Shown: one piece after another, positions 5,327-5,434 of the stretch | Layout of the letters: each line of letters begins with the position of its first letter | Numbering within the stretch: position 1 is the first letter of the stretch | NCBI GenBank assembly: GCA_052390495.1 | Contig: JBQTGW010000297.1 | Coordinates: 1-5,434, forward strand | Source of the DNA: GCA-003244245 sp052390495 | Lineage (GTDB): Bacteria > Actinomycetota > Actinomycetes > Mycobacteriales > Pseudonocardiaceae | Direction of reading: 5' to 3' | Length of the DNA stretch: 5,434 nt | Notes under the pieces: model-generated | The model's database searches: none | What the model saw: only the letters and a program-made list of their open reading frames with translations | What the model was told of the DNA's origin: nothing | Program-made: the position numbers and the translations under genes

Positions 5327-5434
5327 GGGGGGGGGCGGGTGCCCGCCGGCCACCCCCCCGGGCCCCCGGCCCCCCGCCCCGGGGGGGGGGGGGGAGGGGG
5401 GGGGCGCCCGGGGGGCCCCGCGGGGGGCCCCCCC
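5326..5434. other. G/C homopolymer contig end, probably sequencing or assembly artefact
   Basis: From 5326 the sequence becomes runs of G and C: G10 at 5326-5335, G14 at 5381-5394, G9 at 5396-5404, and a C-run ending. Bases 5341-5434 contain two A and no T. No coding, RNA or repeat structure is supported. This composition is far from even a 70% GC genome and fits poor-quality read ends. Confidence 0.8.

Overview
This is a high-GC window with strongly GC-biased third codon positions, an orphan OmpR-type regulator and secreted or membrane proteins of actinobacterial style. It suggests a filamentous actinomycete, possibly of the Pseudonocardiales; the order is inferred from protein style only. 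Most of the window is ordinary coding DNA. The last ~110 bases (from about 5326) are almost pure G/C homopolymers and look like a contig-end artefact.

Left edge (1-500): a short plus-strand reading frame (16-177) holds the N-terminus of a VapC-type PIN toxin fused directly to what looks like a PIN C-terminus, with the middle missing. I read it as a decayed toxin gene. On the minus strand, 201-374 encodes a 57-residue peptide with a single hydrophobic segment and a good ribosome binding site. A perfect 13-bp tandem duplication (472-497) lies between this gene and the regulator upstream of it.

Regulator and divergent control region (508-1435): the minus-strand gene 508-1197 encodes an OmpR/PhoB-type response regulator. 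Its winged-helix domain is intact, but its receiver lacks the N-terminal acidic pair and the conserved lysine, and there is no sensor kinase in view. It is divergent from a plus-strand gene cluster. The shared intergenic region carries a perfect 14-bp inverted repeat (1281-1294 / 1380-1393). It also has TAGNNT elements 6-7 nt before both start codons, which lack Shine-Dalgarno sequences, so both transcripts may be leaderless.

Plus-strand cluster (1436-5301): (i) a six-helix ferric-reductase-like haem b protein fused to an FAD/NAD(P)H reductase module; (ii) a membrane-anchored DUF4142 (ferritin-like helical) protein with an extracellular Pro/Ala linker, a second membrane helix and an Arg-rich tail; (iii) a secreted DUF1996 protein with a long Asp/Gly/Asn/Glu tract and a pentapeptide repeat ahead of its domain. 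A plausible inference is an envelope redox or metal-handling module. The first protein would move electrons across the membrane and the other two would act outside the cell, under control of the divergent regulator. The substrate cannot be told from sequence.
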